Part shown: in pieces, positions 23,378 through 34,642 of the stretch | Layout: every line of letters starts with the position of its first letter | Position numbering within the stretch: position 1 is the stretch's first letter | Source of the DNA: Protula sp. h YS-2021 | Taxonomy: Eukaryota; Annelida; Polychaeta; Sabellida; Serpulidae | Length of the DNA stretch: 64,000 nucleotides | Direction of reading: 5' to 3' | Assembly (NCBI GenBank): GCA_949752745.1 | Contig: OX457033.1 | Location: forward strand, 19,507,907 to 19,571,906 | Translations under genes and position numbers: made by a program | The notes under the pieces: model-generated | What the model was told of the DNA's origin: nothing | Seen by the model: the letters and a program-made list of their open reading frames with translations, nothing else | Database searches by the model: none

Positions 23378-23446
23378 ATGCGCGTCTGTATGTATGTGTA
23401 TGTGTGCGTATGTGTGTGTATTTGTGTGTATTTGTGTGTGAGAGTG
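23378..23446. repeat. (GT)n-rich microsatellite
   Basis: Imperfect TGTGTATGTGTGCGTATGTG-type repeats upstream of the plus-strand GALNT. Confidence 0.8.
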
Positions 23447-24158
23447 TGTCGAAGGGATAAACTAATTAAGAGAAGGGTTAATTTCAAGTAATTACCTCAT
23501 TTCCCGTAAATTCTTTAATAGTAAAACCTAACTTCAGTTAAAAAACGAGTGAATAATTTTTTAATGGCAACAAGGCACATGACCCCCCCCCCCCTCCCCA
23601 CTCCTACCCCACACCCCACACCCCACACCCTACCCATCCCCTTCCTCATACAGCTCAATTCCTGCGGACATAATTTGTTCAAGTTTCGACTAGACATTGT
23701 AGTGACTGTGTTTTTCCTCAAGGCTGAAACGCACGTGTTTCAGCTTCGGTGTTTTTAATAGTCATTTGCATACAAGGAGGTGGGGGTTTTGTTTGGGGGG
23801 GGGGGGGAGGGGGTGTATTCAATTGGTATGCGATACATGTATGTGGGTAGTTTTCAGGTAAACGTACCGAGCGTTAGTACACAAAAACATGCCACGTTTC
23901 ACAGTATAGAAAAGGTGACAATGAGAAACAAAACAAAAATGTGACTAAAATATTGACTATTTCCTTGCGGGGGTTTCAGGTACTGTAACGGTATTATGGT
24001 ATTGACTTGTTACCTGTGAGCTCACGAAGCAATCGCACTGCTGTATTCCGTAACAGATTCGAAGCATATCAATTCAACTGGAACTGATGTTGATCTGACC
24101 ACGCTACTCTCTTGAAAGATAAACAACACGATATATTCACATCTTGATGCTCGAATTC

Positions 24159-24201
24159 CAAAATGGCGGACATGTATGAACTTCTATCGGTTGTGGACTA
24201 A
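24159..24201 (+). promoter_or_regulatory. YY1-like motif and short upstream ORF before the second GALNT
   Basis: CCAAAATGGCGGACATG at about 24159 resembles the YY1 motif (AANATGGCGG) found near many animal transcription starts. Its ATG (24163) opens a 13-codon upstream frame ending TAA at 24201, 94 bases before the GALNT start. Whether this is transcribed is inference. Confidence 0.35.
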
Positions 24202-24295
24202 TTAGCAACTCAGTAATGTAGGTTTCTGGACTCAAAGTCGCAGTCGCATGTACAGCTTTACTAAGAGCATCAGTTCATCGTGAGTAGATGTAAAA

Positions 24296-25883
24296 ATGAG
24301 GGTCAAATACGGTGGAGCCACAATTGATCTCAAACTCGCCAGCGCCAAGATCTGGGCTGGGTGTATGTTAATATTATTTATAATATCCACGTTGTATTTT
24401 CTATCCAATGTGCATAAAGTAGAAGAAGTGCCGACTAAAAATAGTGTACCCATTGAGACCAACACGGATAAACAAGAACCAAAACCGGTGAAGTTCAAAC
24501 CATTGGAGCCGGCACCAAGAGAAAGGGGCATTCGCTTTGACGATGAACTGGACCCAGTTCCCATGGTGATGCAACGTGTGAAACATAACTATGACACTAT
24601 ATTAAAACACCAGCGGGATATTCTTCAAAAACAAATCCGCCCTGATGATAAACATTACAATATCAACGTGACATTGAGTGATAAGATTTCCATTGATAGA
24701 AAGGTACTGGATCCCAGACCGAGAATTTGCAAGACGTTCCATTATGATTTGGAGACCCTACCGAAAGCCAGTGTAATCATTCCGTTTTATAATGAGGCGC
24801 TGTCGATGCTTTTGAGGACGATCCACAGTGTACTCAACAACTCCCCGGATGTACTGCTAAGAGAGGTGAGTAACAGTGCCAGGGGACAGAAACCTCATTG
24901 ACATGAGTGTCAAGGGACTGTAACTTACACGATATAAGTATCGACAGCCATTAAGCCATATGAAGGAATTGTCAAGGGGCGGTATCCCATATGTGAGTGT
25001 CCAGGGATGTTACCATATATGGTGCGAATGCCGATGGGATACTACAGAATATGATGTGAGTGTCAAGGGGCTATAGTCCAAATGAAGTGATTGTCGATAG
25101 CTATTTACCCACATGGTGTGAGTGTCAAGGGAAAGTAACCAATATGAAGTGAGTGTCAAGGGACTATAGTCGATATGGTGAGTGTCGATAGCTATTTGCC
25201 AATATGATGTTAGTGTTAAGGGGATGCGTCTATATATCAGTGTCAAGGGAAAGTAACCCATATGAAGTGAGTGTTAATGAAGTATAAACCATTTGAAGTG
25301 AGTGTCAAGGCAGTGTAATCCACATGAAATGAGTGTCATGGGAGAATAACTCAATGTAGTGAGTGTCGACAGCCTTTAACCCATAAACAATGAGTGTCAA
25401 TGGGTAGTAACTGAATATTCTTGTCACAAGAATCAAGAGTGCTTGAAAAAACGCAAACCAATTAATAAACAAATAAACTTCAAATTTTACTGCAAAAAAG
25501 AAAAGTCCAGATAATTCCGTTCCATTCATAACATGTTTTATCTAAAAATATCTAATTACAACACTAACAGTGCCGTTATCTTTTTTTGACAGGTGATTTT
25601 AGTTGACGACGCTTCGACAAGAGACTACTTGAAGGATTCGTTTGACGATTATCTGGAGTTATTGCCAAAGGTGCGCATCATTCGCAACACCGACAGGAAA
25701 GGGCTCATCGTGTCGCGCCTGATTGGATCTAGATCGTCGCAGGGTAAATAAAAAACGGGTCAATGTGCAGCATCTTACGAGCAACGAAGAAACGTCCAAA
25801 ACGTTTGTTTTTTTTCTGAGCGAATAAAATAAAAGTTCCTAAATTGAGGAGACACAATATATTATGTGGCATATACCACTGCA

Positions 25884-25944
<61 letters not shown>

Positions 25945-27863
25945 TCTATTGTTTAGTCATACATTTCCATTAAGTGTCAGCTTTTAATCTTGATGTGAGT
26001 GTATTGCATATTTATAATAAATCTCCGTGGAGCGAAAAAAAAACAACAATTTGCATTTCACCACCAACCATATTGAAAATCTTTTTCTTAGTCTATCTTG
26101 TCTAATGCTTCAGAGATGTTTTTCTTCTTTTTTTTTTTTGCCACACATTTTGAGAAAAAAAAACGGGAACATATAATATATCTGTATATATGTATATATG
26201 ATTTATTTTATTTATTTTTTTTTTATTTTTATTATTTTTTTTTGTTACTTTGGTGCTGTTTTAGGGCCGGTTGTGATATTTCTCGATGCGCACACGGAGG
26301 CTAACGTTGGCTGGCTAGAACCCATGTTGGATTACATACAGCGCCACCCAGCGAGTGTCGTACAACCATTCGTCGACGGCATAGATAAGGACACTATAGC
26401 GTATGAAGCCCCGCCAGCGTTATATAAGGGCGCATTTAGCTGGGACCTAGGGTAATTACCCCTCATGTTTATATCTACATCTACATATGCTTCTATAATA
26501 TCAACTAGCAGTGGCCTAAACTGACTAATATCGTTACCAAATTCGACGATTCAGCTAAAATATCAATCAGAAATATTGTTTGTCTAGAAGCACGTCGAAA
26601 ATATCAAGAATTTTACTCGATTCGAAGTTATAACCATTTTTCAGTCAGTGTCGAAAAGGCTGTGGATTCCAATGGTTTTATTTTTTCTTTCAGGATGGTG
26701 CAGGGAGGGATGCGTCGTTTTTCGCCAACCCTCCCCCGCCCCCTCCACTTCCACCACCCAAACCCAACCATGATTGCTGACCCCAATCATATAAAAATCA
26801 TAGACATTTTTTTACAGAATGAGACTGTTTGACTTGCAGGTACCGTTGGCTGAAGGTTCTCGACCACGAGTCCATACGCTCCCAGGAGACGGGCCAGCCC
26901 TTCTTCTCCCCCACCCTGGTCGGCTGTGCCATGGCCGTGGACAAGAAATACTTCGAACATATCGGAGAATTTGACGAGGGTTTAAAAGTATGGGGAGGGG
27001 AGAATATAGAACTTGCTTTCCGCGTCTGGCAGTGCGGCGGTCGCGTGGCAACCATCATCTGCTCACGTGTTGGTCACGTGTTCAAGAATTTTCCATACAA
27101 ATTCGACGGCGATCGCGAGGAGATTGTAAGCAAGAACCTGATGCGTGTAACGGAGACCTGGATGGATGGCTTCCGGAAGTACTACTACGCCACCGCGCGC
27201 GTCTACGATTTCAAACGAGCCTCGTTAACCCCCGACGAACTGAAATCACTTGCGGAGCGAATAGAACTAAGAAAGAGGTTGAAATGTAAGAACTTTGAAT
27301 GGTATATGCATAATATTTTACCGGAAGTAGACATACCGCCTTCAGACGCGGTGTATTATGGGGAAATTGCGAACCTGCGCACGCATGCGTGTTGGGAACT
27401 CACGGATGATTACTATGTAGGAATGAACTACCTGTGTTACGAGCATAAGATCATACCTGATAATTACTTCCACATTGATCACGCGGGTAGGTTAAAATTC
27501 CGCGACAAGTGTGTTTTGTTCAGCGCGCCGCAACCTGCCCTGCGTGTGGGAGAATGCGCGCCGGACGGCTCCAACCTGGAGAACTCCGGGATCTGGTACA
27601 TGAAAAATCATGGCGTCGTGTGGGGACAGCTTGCCGTAAAATATAAAAATAAGAACGGCGATATGGAGGAGTTTTGTATAAACCAAGTGACGAATGTCTT
27701 TGTGAAGCAGTACCACAAAGCGCAGATGCCTCAGCTAGCCAGGTGCGAGGATAATAACGAATTCCAGCTGTGGATCTGGACGTATAAATTTGCTTGGAAT
27801 GAAGTACCCACGAGATTACACAAAATCAACGGTATTGGAGCGTCTGATCATTTCATAACGTAG
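24296..27863 (+). CDS. Polypeptide N-acetylgalactosaminyltransferase (GALNT), four exons
   Basis: Exons 24296-24865, 25593-25743, 26265-26451 and 26840-27863 (stop TAG) sum to 1932 nt, 643 aa, with matching phases. It is a type II membrane enzyme of the Golgi that starts mucin-type O-glycosylation. A short cytosolic tail is followed by the anchor at about residues 19-37 and a stem to about 160. The GT2 domain has SVIIPFYNEAL, the standard LVDDAS (193-198), DAH (248-250) in FLDAHTEANVGW, WGGEN (354-358) and SRVGH ending at His382. The last exon of 1 kb also encodes the whole ricin-B-like lectin domain, ending near NEFQLWIWTYKF. All usual catalytic motifs are present, so it should be active. 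It is a paralogue of the minus-strand GALNT but has fewer introns. Isoform not assigned. Confidence 0.93.
24890..25420. repeat. Degenerate minisatellite with GTGAGTGTCAAGGG core
   Basis: Around a dozen units of roughly 35 bp carry (A/G)TGAGTGTCAAGGG followed by GTAACCCATATGA-like sequence. The array fills most of intron 1 of the plus-strand GALNT and begins just after its GTGAGT donor. Confidence 0.8.
25888..25941. repeat. (ATT)n microsatellite
   Basis: About 18 ATT units in intron 2 of the plus-strand GALNT. Confidence 0.9.
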
Positions 27864-29359
27864 CAGACGTGAAAAAATAATATATGTTTAAATAGCTTAA
27901 AAGTCTGAAAAATGTAGGCGAGTTTTATGTTAAAGACGTGCATTGTGCACTCATGCAGACTCCTGATAACTGCTGTTTTGGTGACGTCAGAAGGCGTCTT
28001 TCCCATCGTGTCGTATGAAAGGCTCTGGAGCTGCGGTGAGCGCTCCATGATCTGCTGGGCTAAATTTTATATAGCAAAGAGTATCTTTCTTGCTATTGTA
28101 TCATTTTTTGTTGTTGCTACACAGTAGGACTTCTCTAATGATCCATTTAAGCATGTTCTAATGCTTTTACGATTTAACTTTTTTTTTTCAATTCACTTTT
28201 TAATGCTTTTTATTCGCTCTCATTCTGAACCATAATATTGATTTAAATATTACACAACTAAAAAATCGCTAAATGTCAAAAGAACTAAACGGGGGAAAAT
28301 CAAATAGAAAAGTGGCTTAGGGTGCAGAATAGCGGTCGTGACAACAGGGGCATGTCCTGCTGTAACGCTATGTCTATGACTTACTGTTGTGAATAGAAAA
28401 TGAATAATTTTGGCTTTTTCGTGCCAGGCCAATCGGCGAGCAACTGTCATAAATGTTAAATTGATGATGATGATGTCCACATGTTGACCATATTGTCACC
28501 CATCTTGTTGAGCTGATAGTGCTGTTTCCTCAGTTTTACAATGAGCATATGGTTCTATGTAACGACTATTTTGTGAACATATGGCTACCACTTGGTTTTA
28601 TATCCTGAATGGATAAACTTTTGACCATGACTTAGATCAGCCCCAAAGCCAGACTGTGATTTTTTGTAAAATTTTTAATGAAAAAATAAAGAAAGGAACG
28701 AAATACGTATAATGACAAATAAGTTATTAATAGATCTTGCTGTCCTGTTTACAGTCACTCAATATTTAAGGATATGGTTAAGAAAATTGCCAGGTTAAAA
28801 TTGGCTCTAGGGCAACTGCCGCTGCCGGACAACTGCCGCTGCCGGACAATTGCCACAGATACAACTGCGGAGCGAAAAAGTTCCGCTGGACAACCACCGC
28901 ATGGAAACTGTTGCTAGCGGACAAATGCCGTCGGCTAGTAACTGCCATCCCCACCCCACCCCAGCCCTCAAAAAAGAACAGCCAAATCTAAATCATATCT
29001 GTACTTCATATGAACAATAAAATATGATCATCCGTAAAAAGAACCTTAATAGCATGTAATTTTTTAAAGCAGTCAAGTAGTTACATTCCATATCGTAACT
29101 GAACAGGATAATGACTTACATGTCTTGCTCTTTTTTTTTTTTTTTTTTTGCTGAAAAAAAATTTTTAAAATTAATTCGGGGCAGTTATCCAGGCCACAGT
29201 TGTGCAGCGGCGCTTTTCCCAGAGGTACTTTTCCTGAATCCCTTCGTAATTTCGTAATTGATCAATAACATTTTGATGTTGGTGCGAAATAAGTCAATGT
29301 ATGCTTTGCTGTTTCATTTAACTAGCGTTTTGATATCAAATAACTATAATACCTGTCGA

Positions 29360-29367
<8 letters not shown>

Positions 29368-29454
<87 letters not shown>
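29368..29454. repeat. (TA)n microsatellite
   Basis: About 40 TA units with one G interruption. Confidence 0.95.
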
Positions 29455-29994
29455 CGTTTAGGTCCCTAGTAAACATTCTAAGTTCGACTTGGTTGCGACC
29501 AAAAAACAACGTCTATTCAGCGTTGTGTCAAAGTCGTCGGTTAGACGTTGATCTGTGGTCGCAACTAGAGTTAATGTTATGCTTAGACTACCAACATTCT
29601 GTCGACCTTAGAATGTGGACTGGGGGCTAAAACGTATATATATATAAATAGAATACTGTTCTGGCACTGCGGCTGATATTTACAATAAGATATTGAGATA
29701 CTACGTATTGTTTATAGCCCAGTTACGTAAAAAAGCTTCAATAACTTAAAGCAATTGTGGGTAATTTATTTAGATATAGCTCTATATTATAGTCATGACC
29801 ATGTAAAAACTAAATATTATGTTTCTATGTGACTCTTCAGTAGAAATGTTTGTGTAAAAAAGTGTTGTCTGGTTACTGTGGCCTTCATGGTGCTCTTTAT
29901 GTCATCAATCTTTATATTGCAATAAAATGTATATTTTTCAATAAGGAATGTCGCTTTTGTAGAAACAATAGTACTCATACAGTACAGCTGACTT

Positions 29995-30165
29995 CAGGTA
30001 CATACATGAGGTATGTGCATGAGGTACATACATGAGGTACATGTATGAGGTACATACATCAGGTACGTACATTAAATACATACATGAGGTACATGATATG
30101 CGTACATGAGGTACATGCATGAAGTACATACATGCGGTACATGCACGAGATACATACATATAAAT
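29995..30165. repeat. Tandem repeat of GAGGTACATACAT
   Basis: Imperfect units of 11-15 bp, GTACATACATGAGGTACAT, repeated about 13 times. Confidence 0.85.
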
Positions 30166-30604
30166 AATCCCTTTCAATACTGACCGTCTGCAATAGAAGT
30201 TTTTAAAAAGTGAGAAAAAAGGGTATTTCACACATTCAAAGTTCCAGCAGTCAATTCTGTTCAGTTCCTCAATTGCTTTTGATCATTTTCAAAAAGATAA
30301 GTTTATTTTAAATGACACATCTTGACAGGAAAGAATCTATGTGTGTTTTAAATGAGCTCATAATTAATGGAGGTGTGTCTAGTTACTTATGTATTAACCA
30401 AAGTTGTGAAGTCACCCATTTCTTTGCATGAGGATTCTCAGCCACGAAACCACTCCTGATGACGTCATATTTTCAATTTGTCGGGTGTTCACAAGCTCGA
30501 ATACCGATTTAATGCCAGAAATGGGGATGCGTGTACAATTTGCAATTACGTATACGTATGCAGTTATTTCGTTGTTTTTTTATCCGCCACAAGGAATGAA
30601 TATG

Positions 30605-30800
30605 TGTGATCGACCGTGTGTCGGTCTGTCAGTCTGTCACGAACAGCTTGTTAACACGATAACTTAAAAACTGCTGCAAGAATTATAATGAAACTTGGTA
30701 TGTAGCTTTTATGGGAATAAACATAGATCGGTATTGTAAATGAGCCAGGTTCGTCCAAGGAAAACGCACGAAATGGACTTAGAAAATTTGTGCTCTTGAT
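30605..30800 (+). repeat. Probable dispersed repeat fragment (CGGTCTGTCAGTCTGTC)
   Basis: A CTGT-rich run followed by AACACGATAACTTAAAAACT and ATGAAACTTGGTATGTAG. Similar combinations are common dispersed repeats in invertebrate genomes. No second copy was found in the window, so this rests on general resemblance. Confidence 0.3.
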
Positions 30801-31104
30801 TGACTATGAAGGCCGTGCATAACTGATCTGGGTGCCTGTGGAGAATATGTGGGTTATGCATACTACTCTAGTTGAATATGAACATGCAGGGCTATGTAAC
30901 CCATTCTTTTTGTTCAGCTTCGTTTGTTAAACAGAACAAACGCCACAGCTTTTTACATATGTTCATGATTTATAGAATTATTCATTATCCATAAGCACTC
31001 GTTATAGCTATTTTTCCCTACACTGAATTTAAGTAGTTAAATGAATCTTATAAGAATAAATTCATCATTAAAATCATCCTAAGTCTTGTTATAGCATTCT
31101 GTTA

Positions 31105-31338
31105 GATACACTCAAGGCCCTAACACGCTTATCCTTGGCCCAATAATAAAAATCTCTGTTTATGGCCCTATCGTCTGCTTATTTTATCTCAAACGTTGGT
31201 GCACTGTTTTGTAATACTTTTCAGCGTTTGAGTTCATATGGATTTCATTTGGAAGACTCTTTCCAATAATGCCCTTGTTCCCAATGGAGATTTTTATTAT
31301 CTGGTCCCGAATGAGCGCATGAGGGCCTCTAGTGTATC
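31105..31338. mobile_element. MITE with about 52-bp terminal inverted repeats, TA target site
   Basis: The left end GATACACTCAAGGCCCTAAC runs on to CCCAATAATAAAAATCTC. The right end, reverse-complemented, reads GATACACTAGAGGCCCTCAT and on to CCAGATAATAAAAATCTC. TA flanks both ends (31103-31104, 31339-31340). It is 234 bp long and non-coding, so a Tc1/mariner-type non-autonomous element is likely. Confidence 0.85.
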
Positions 31339-31844
31339 TAATGTATAGTATTCTGGAACAGATTCTTGGCCATTTTTTTAAAGTTAAACGGCGTCTCCAC
31401 AGTAAAAGTAAAAAAATGGAATTATATTTTCTATAGGAACCCAGACTTTTAAGTCGCTATCCCAATGTTATCCCGAAACTTTTTCAGATATAATGCAAAT
31501 CAAGAATTGTTTCTTGCAACAAGATCCAATTGCTCTCCACTAATATGTACAAATTTAGGTATTTTGTCCCGGTGACATCAAGATCAGGATCTCAGACTTG
31601 TTTTCTCTAGGATTTTGGTCAATTTTCAGTTTTCCTTAATTCTGCATTTTCTGACCTCAAATCCCTTTTGTGTCATCGGAAAAGATGTCTCATTTGGCAC
31701 TTTTTAATAAATAATTAATATCTATGGACACCTGACCCAAGATGGTCACTGTTGCGCATCATTGCAGCCTGTGAAAGTTGGCTTATTATACACACATTTA
31801 ATATTTCGGTTGAAATGTACTTCAAAACGGACATACATGGATAT

Positions 31845-31990
31845 CGAACGAATTTGTCTGGGGTTATTAGAACAGAACAACTTCTCGCACAGCTGGTTTC
31901 CTGGCGAGAAACAAACTCGTAGCTTCTCTGCCAGGAAACCATCCATGCTTGAAGATTTTCTGTTTTAATAACTCAAGACAAATTCGTTCA
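31845..31990. mobile_element. Foldback (palindromic) element, 146 bp
   Basis: GAACGAATTTGTCT (31846-31859) pairs with AGACAAATTCGTTC (31976-31989). Further in, GGTTTCCTGGC (31895-31905) pairs with GCCAGGAAACC (31930-31940). Almost the whole segment can fold into one hairpin, which is typical of a MITE or foldback element. Confidence 0.75.
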
Positions 31991-34317
31991 ATAGCACGCT
32001 CAAGACACACAATAGGCCAGCAGTCAAATGTGTCTTAGCAAAGTTAATTTAATATACCTACCTTTTTCTGCTACCCGCATTTAAACATCAGAACGAGAAA
32101 TATGAGATATATAAATATGAATATATTATTTTGTATCCATTTCTCATGGATTGGAAGTAGATAAATTGTTGAAATTGTTGTTGCTTATTGTTGAAATCAG
32201 AAGTGAATTAATATGTCAATGGAAACCCTTATAGATCAATTTTGCCAAATTTGACATAAGGCGTACTTTCCATTCCATGCATATGCAAATACAGAAAATT
32301 TAATTATATGCAGAATCTGGGGAATGCAATAAAATGTACATTCCATCAAACTGTTTATCACATTTCGTTCAAATTTAAGAACTCAAACTCTTTCTAAAAT
32401 TGAGTCTAAAATTTCGCACAAATCCTTTCTGTGAGTGGCGGGAGAAACGTTAGCTTGCATAATTTAAAAAGAGTGCAATAAAGTATTTCAGAAATGTTAC
32501 TGTGAGCATTTAAAGCACATCCAGGCTGCTTACAGTGAACATGAGTCTAGACTCATTTTGAGCCTAAATTTTGTTTAGTGAATAAGAAAAGCTTATACTT
32601 TGCTTTGATTTTGAATATGAGCTACATTACTCAACTAAGGCGCAGGAAAGTGAATTAGAAAATCAGATTTAAAGTGCCGGTTTGTGCCGCATATTTTTTA
32701 ATTTCAATTTAAGCAGTGTGTTTTTAACATTAAATGAGCTGAATAAAGGTCATATATTAAATGTAAGGAGCAATTTTGTACCAAATGGTAAGTTTTAATA
32801 ACATTAGAAAATAAATTAACATGCTCCTTGGTTAGAGCCTCCATTCTATCCATACTAGTTCCATGTCCCAGTAATAACAATTTGAAACATACTTCTAGAG
32901 TAACAACAATGATATTGCGAATGTGAACGAGAAGGTCAAGGTCACCAAGGTACCTCTTACATATCGTCTTTGCGGGGCACAGGGTCTCAAATATGCCCCA
33001 AATCTCTAAGCGCTTTTGAGATAATACTCAATCGTTCTCTAAGGTCAAGTACGATTTTGCGATCATCAATGTCTGTAAGTGAGCCTTAATAAAACTAAAA
33101 ACGATATATATATATATATATAATCTCTTTAACAAATGGAACTCAAACTCTACAGTTAACACGCACGCATATGCTATAATGGCTCTCATTGTGGAAAGTT
33201 GTCAGGAACATAAATGTGCGTGCAGCTCTTAGCCCGTTTAGACCCTGTAATGCCACCAGATTTCACATATGTTATCTTCTTGTTGGTGTGCACTACATGA
33301 AAAGACTGTAAGTACGTTTTCGATACTGATGGAACATTTACGATACTGGAAGGGCGAATAAGATACTGTTAGGACGTCTGCGATGCTCAAAGGATGACTG
33401 CGATATAACTCCCACTGGCATAATGTCTGTCAAAATTTCAACTACAAAGATCCAACTGTTTGGCAAAGTTACAAAAGATAACGATTAATTATTAGAAATA
33501 TTTGAATTGGTCTTCTCATTCCAATTTTCTAGGCACTCATGGCAAGTTGTGGTCAGTTATGCATCCCAAAGTTAGTAAGGTGTCGCTAAATAGTATATTC
33601 TAGAAAAAATAGCTAACAAGTCAAACATAATTGTAGTTAATTCTATTGATTAAGTGGGAAAGTGTATTTTATATCATGTGCAACCAAATTTTAATTTAAG
33701 TTGATTTTATTCTGTTTCAAAGCCTTAAAAATAGACAGCTACTAGGTTTGCATATGTTACTTAAACGCTTTAGGTAATATGTTTCATGTATTCCAAAGTC
33801 ATGGAATACATCCCAATTCACCTTAGGAACTGGCATGAAATGTGCCATATTTAGTGATGCTCAGTGTACAAAGTGTATAAGTGCATCATTATAATTCTTA
33901 GAACCTCTAACCAGTAACACAATGACATGATTATAAAGTTCGATTATACTGTGTCATTAATTTCGCAGAAGTATAGTTTAATCAAGTACACACCCAATTC
34001 TCTAGGGAACAAAGGATGTCATTAATGTTAGTTATTTGCATTTTGCATGCCAAAAATCAAGCCCATTGATATATGTAATTTATATGATAGATAATAAAAA
34101 TGAAAATATTGTCAGTTTTTTAAAAGGATTGCTCTGTAATTTAAAAAAAAATGCCAAAATGTAATTGTTTGGGCTAAATTTCATATTGTGACATGCACCG
34201 ATTCCCTATGCCTTCTACTGGAGCTCTTGTAACATCTAAAAAATGGAACAATCACATGACAACAATACCATTCAGGCTTCATACTTCAATTGATTTTGTT
34301 ACTCGTCTTTGCTAGAT

Positions 34318-34642
34318 GTTGTCATCTGATTGATCGATTGGTCGAAACGTATGCTAAATGTTGTCATCTGATTGGTCGATTGGTCGATACGTATGCTAAA
34401 TGTTGTCATCTGATTGGTCGATTGGTCGATACGTATGCTAAATGTTGTCATCTGATTGGTCGATTGGTCGATACGTGTGCTAAATGTTGTCATCTGATTG
34501 GTCGATTGGTCGATATGTATTCTAGATGTTGTCATCTGATTGGTCGATTGGTCGATACGTATGCTAAATGTTGTCATCTGATTAGTCGATTGGTCGATAC
34601 GTATGCTAAATGTTGTCATCTGATTGGTCGATTGCCCGATAC
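34318..34642. repeat. Minisatellite, 42-bp unit, about 8 copies, CCAAT-rich
   Basis: Units read TGTTGTCATCTGATTGGTCG then ATTGGTCGATACGTATGCTAAA. Most carry CTGATTGG (CCAATCAG on the other strand, the NF-Y consensus) plus a second inverted CCAAT. Because 42 is a multiple of three, both strands are open; I do not call a gene. Confidence 0.95.

Larger units (their letters stand above)
19302..24295. other. Intergenic region between head-to-head GALNT genes
   Basis: The two start codons face away from each other across 5.0 kb. The stretch contains short GAGCGACATT repeats (19495-19550), a dispersed repeat, a GAAA microsatellite, a MITE-like element, a 45-bp minisatellite and GT repeats, each listed apart. 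No gene was recognised between them. Promoters of both genes should lie here. Confidence 0.6.
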
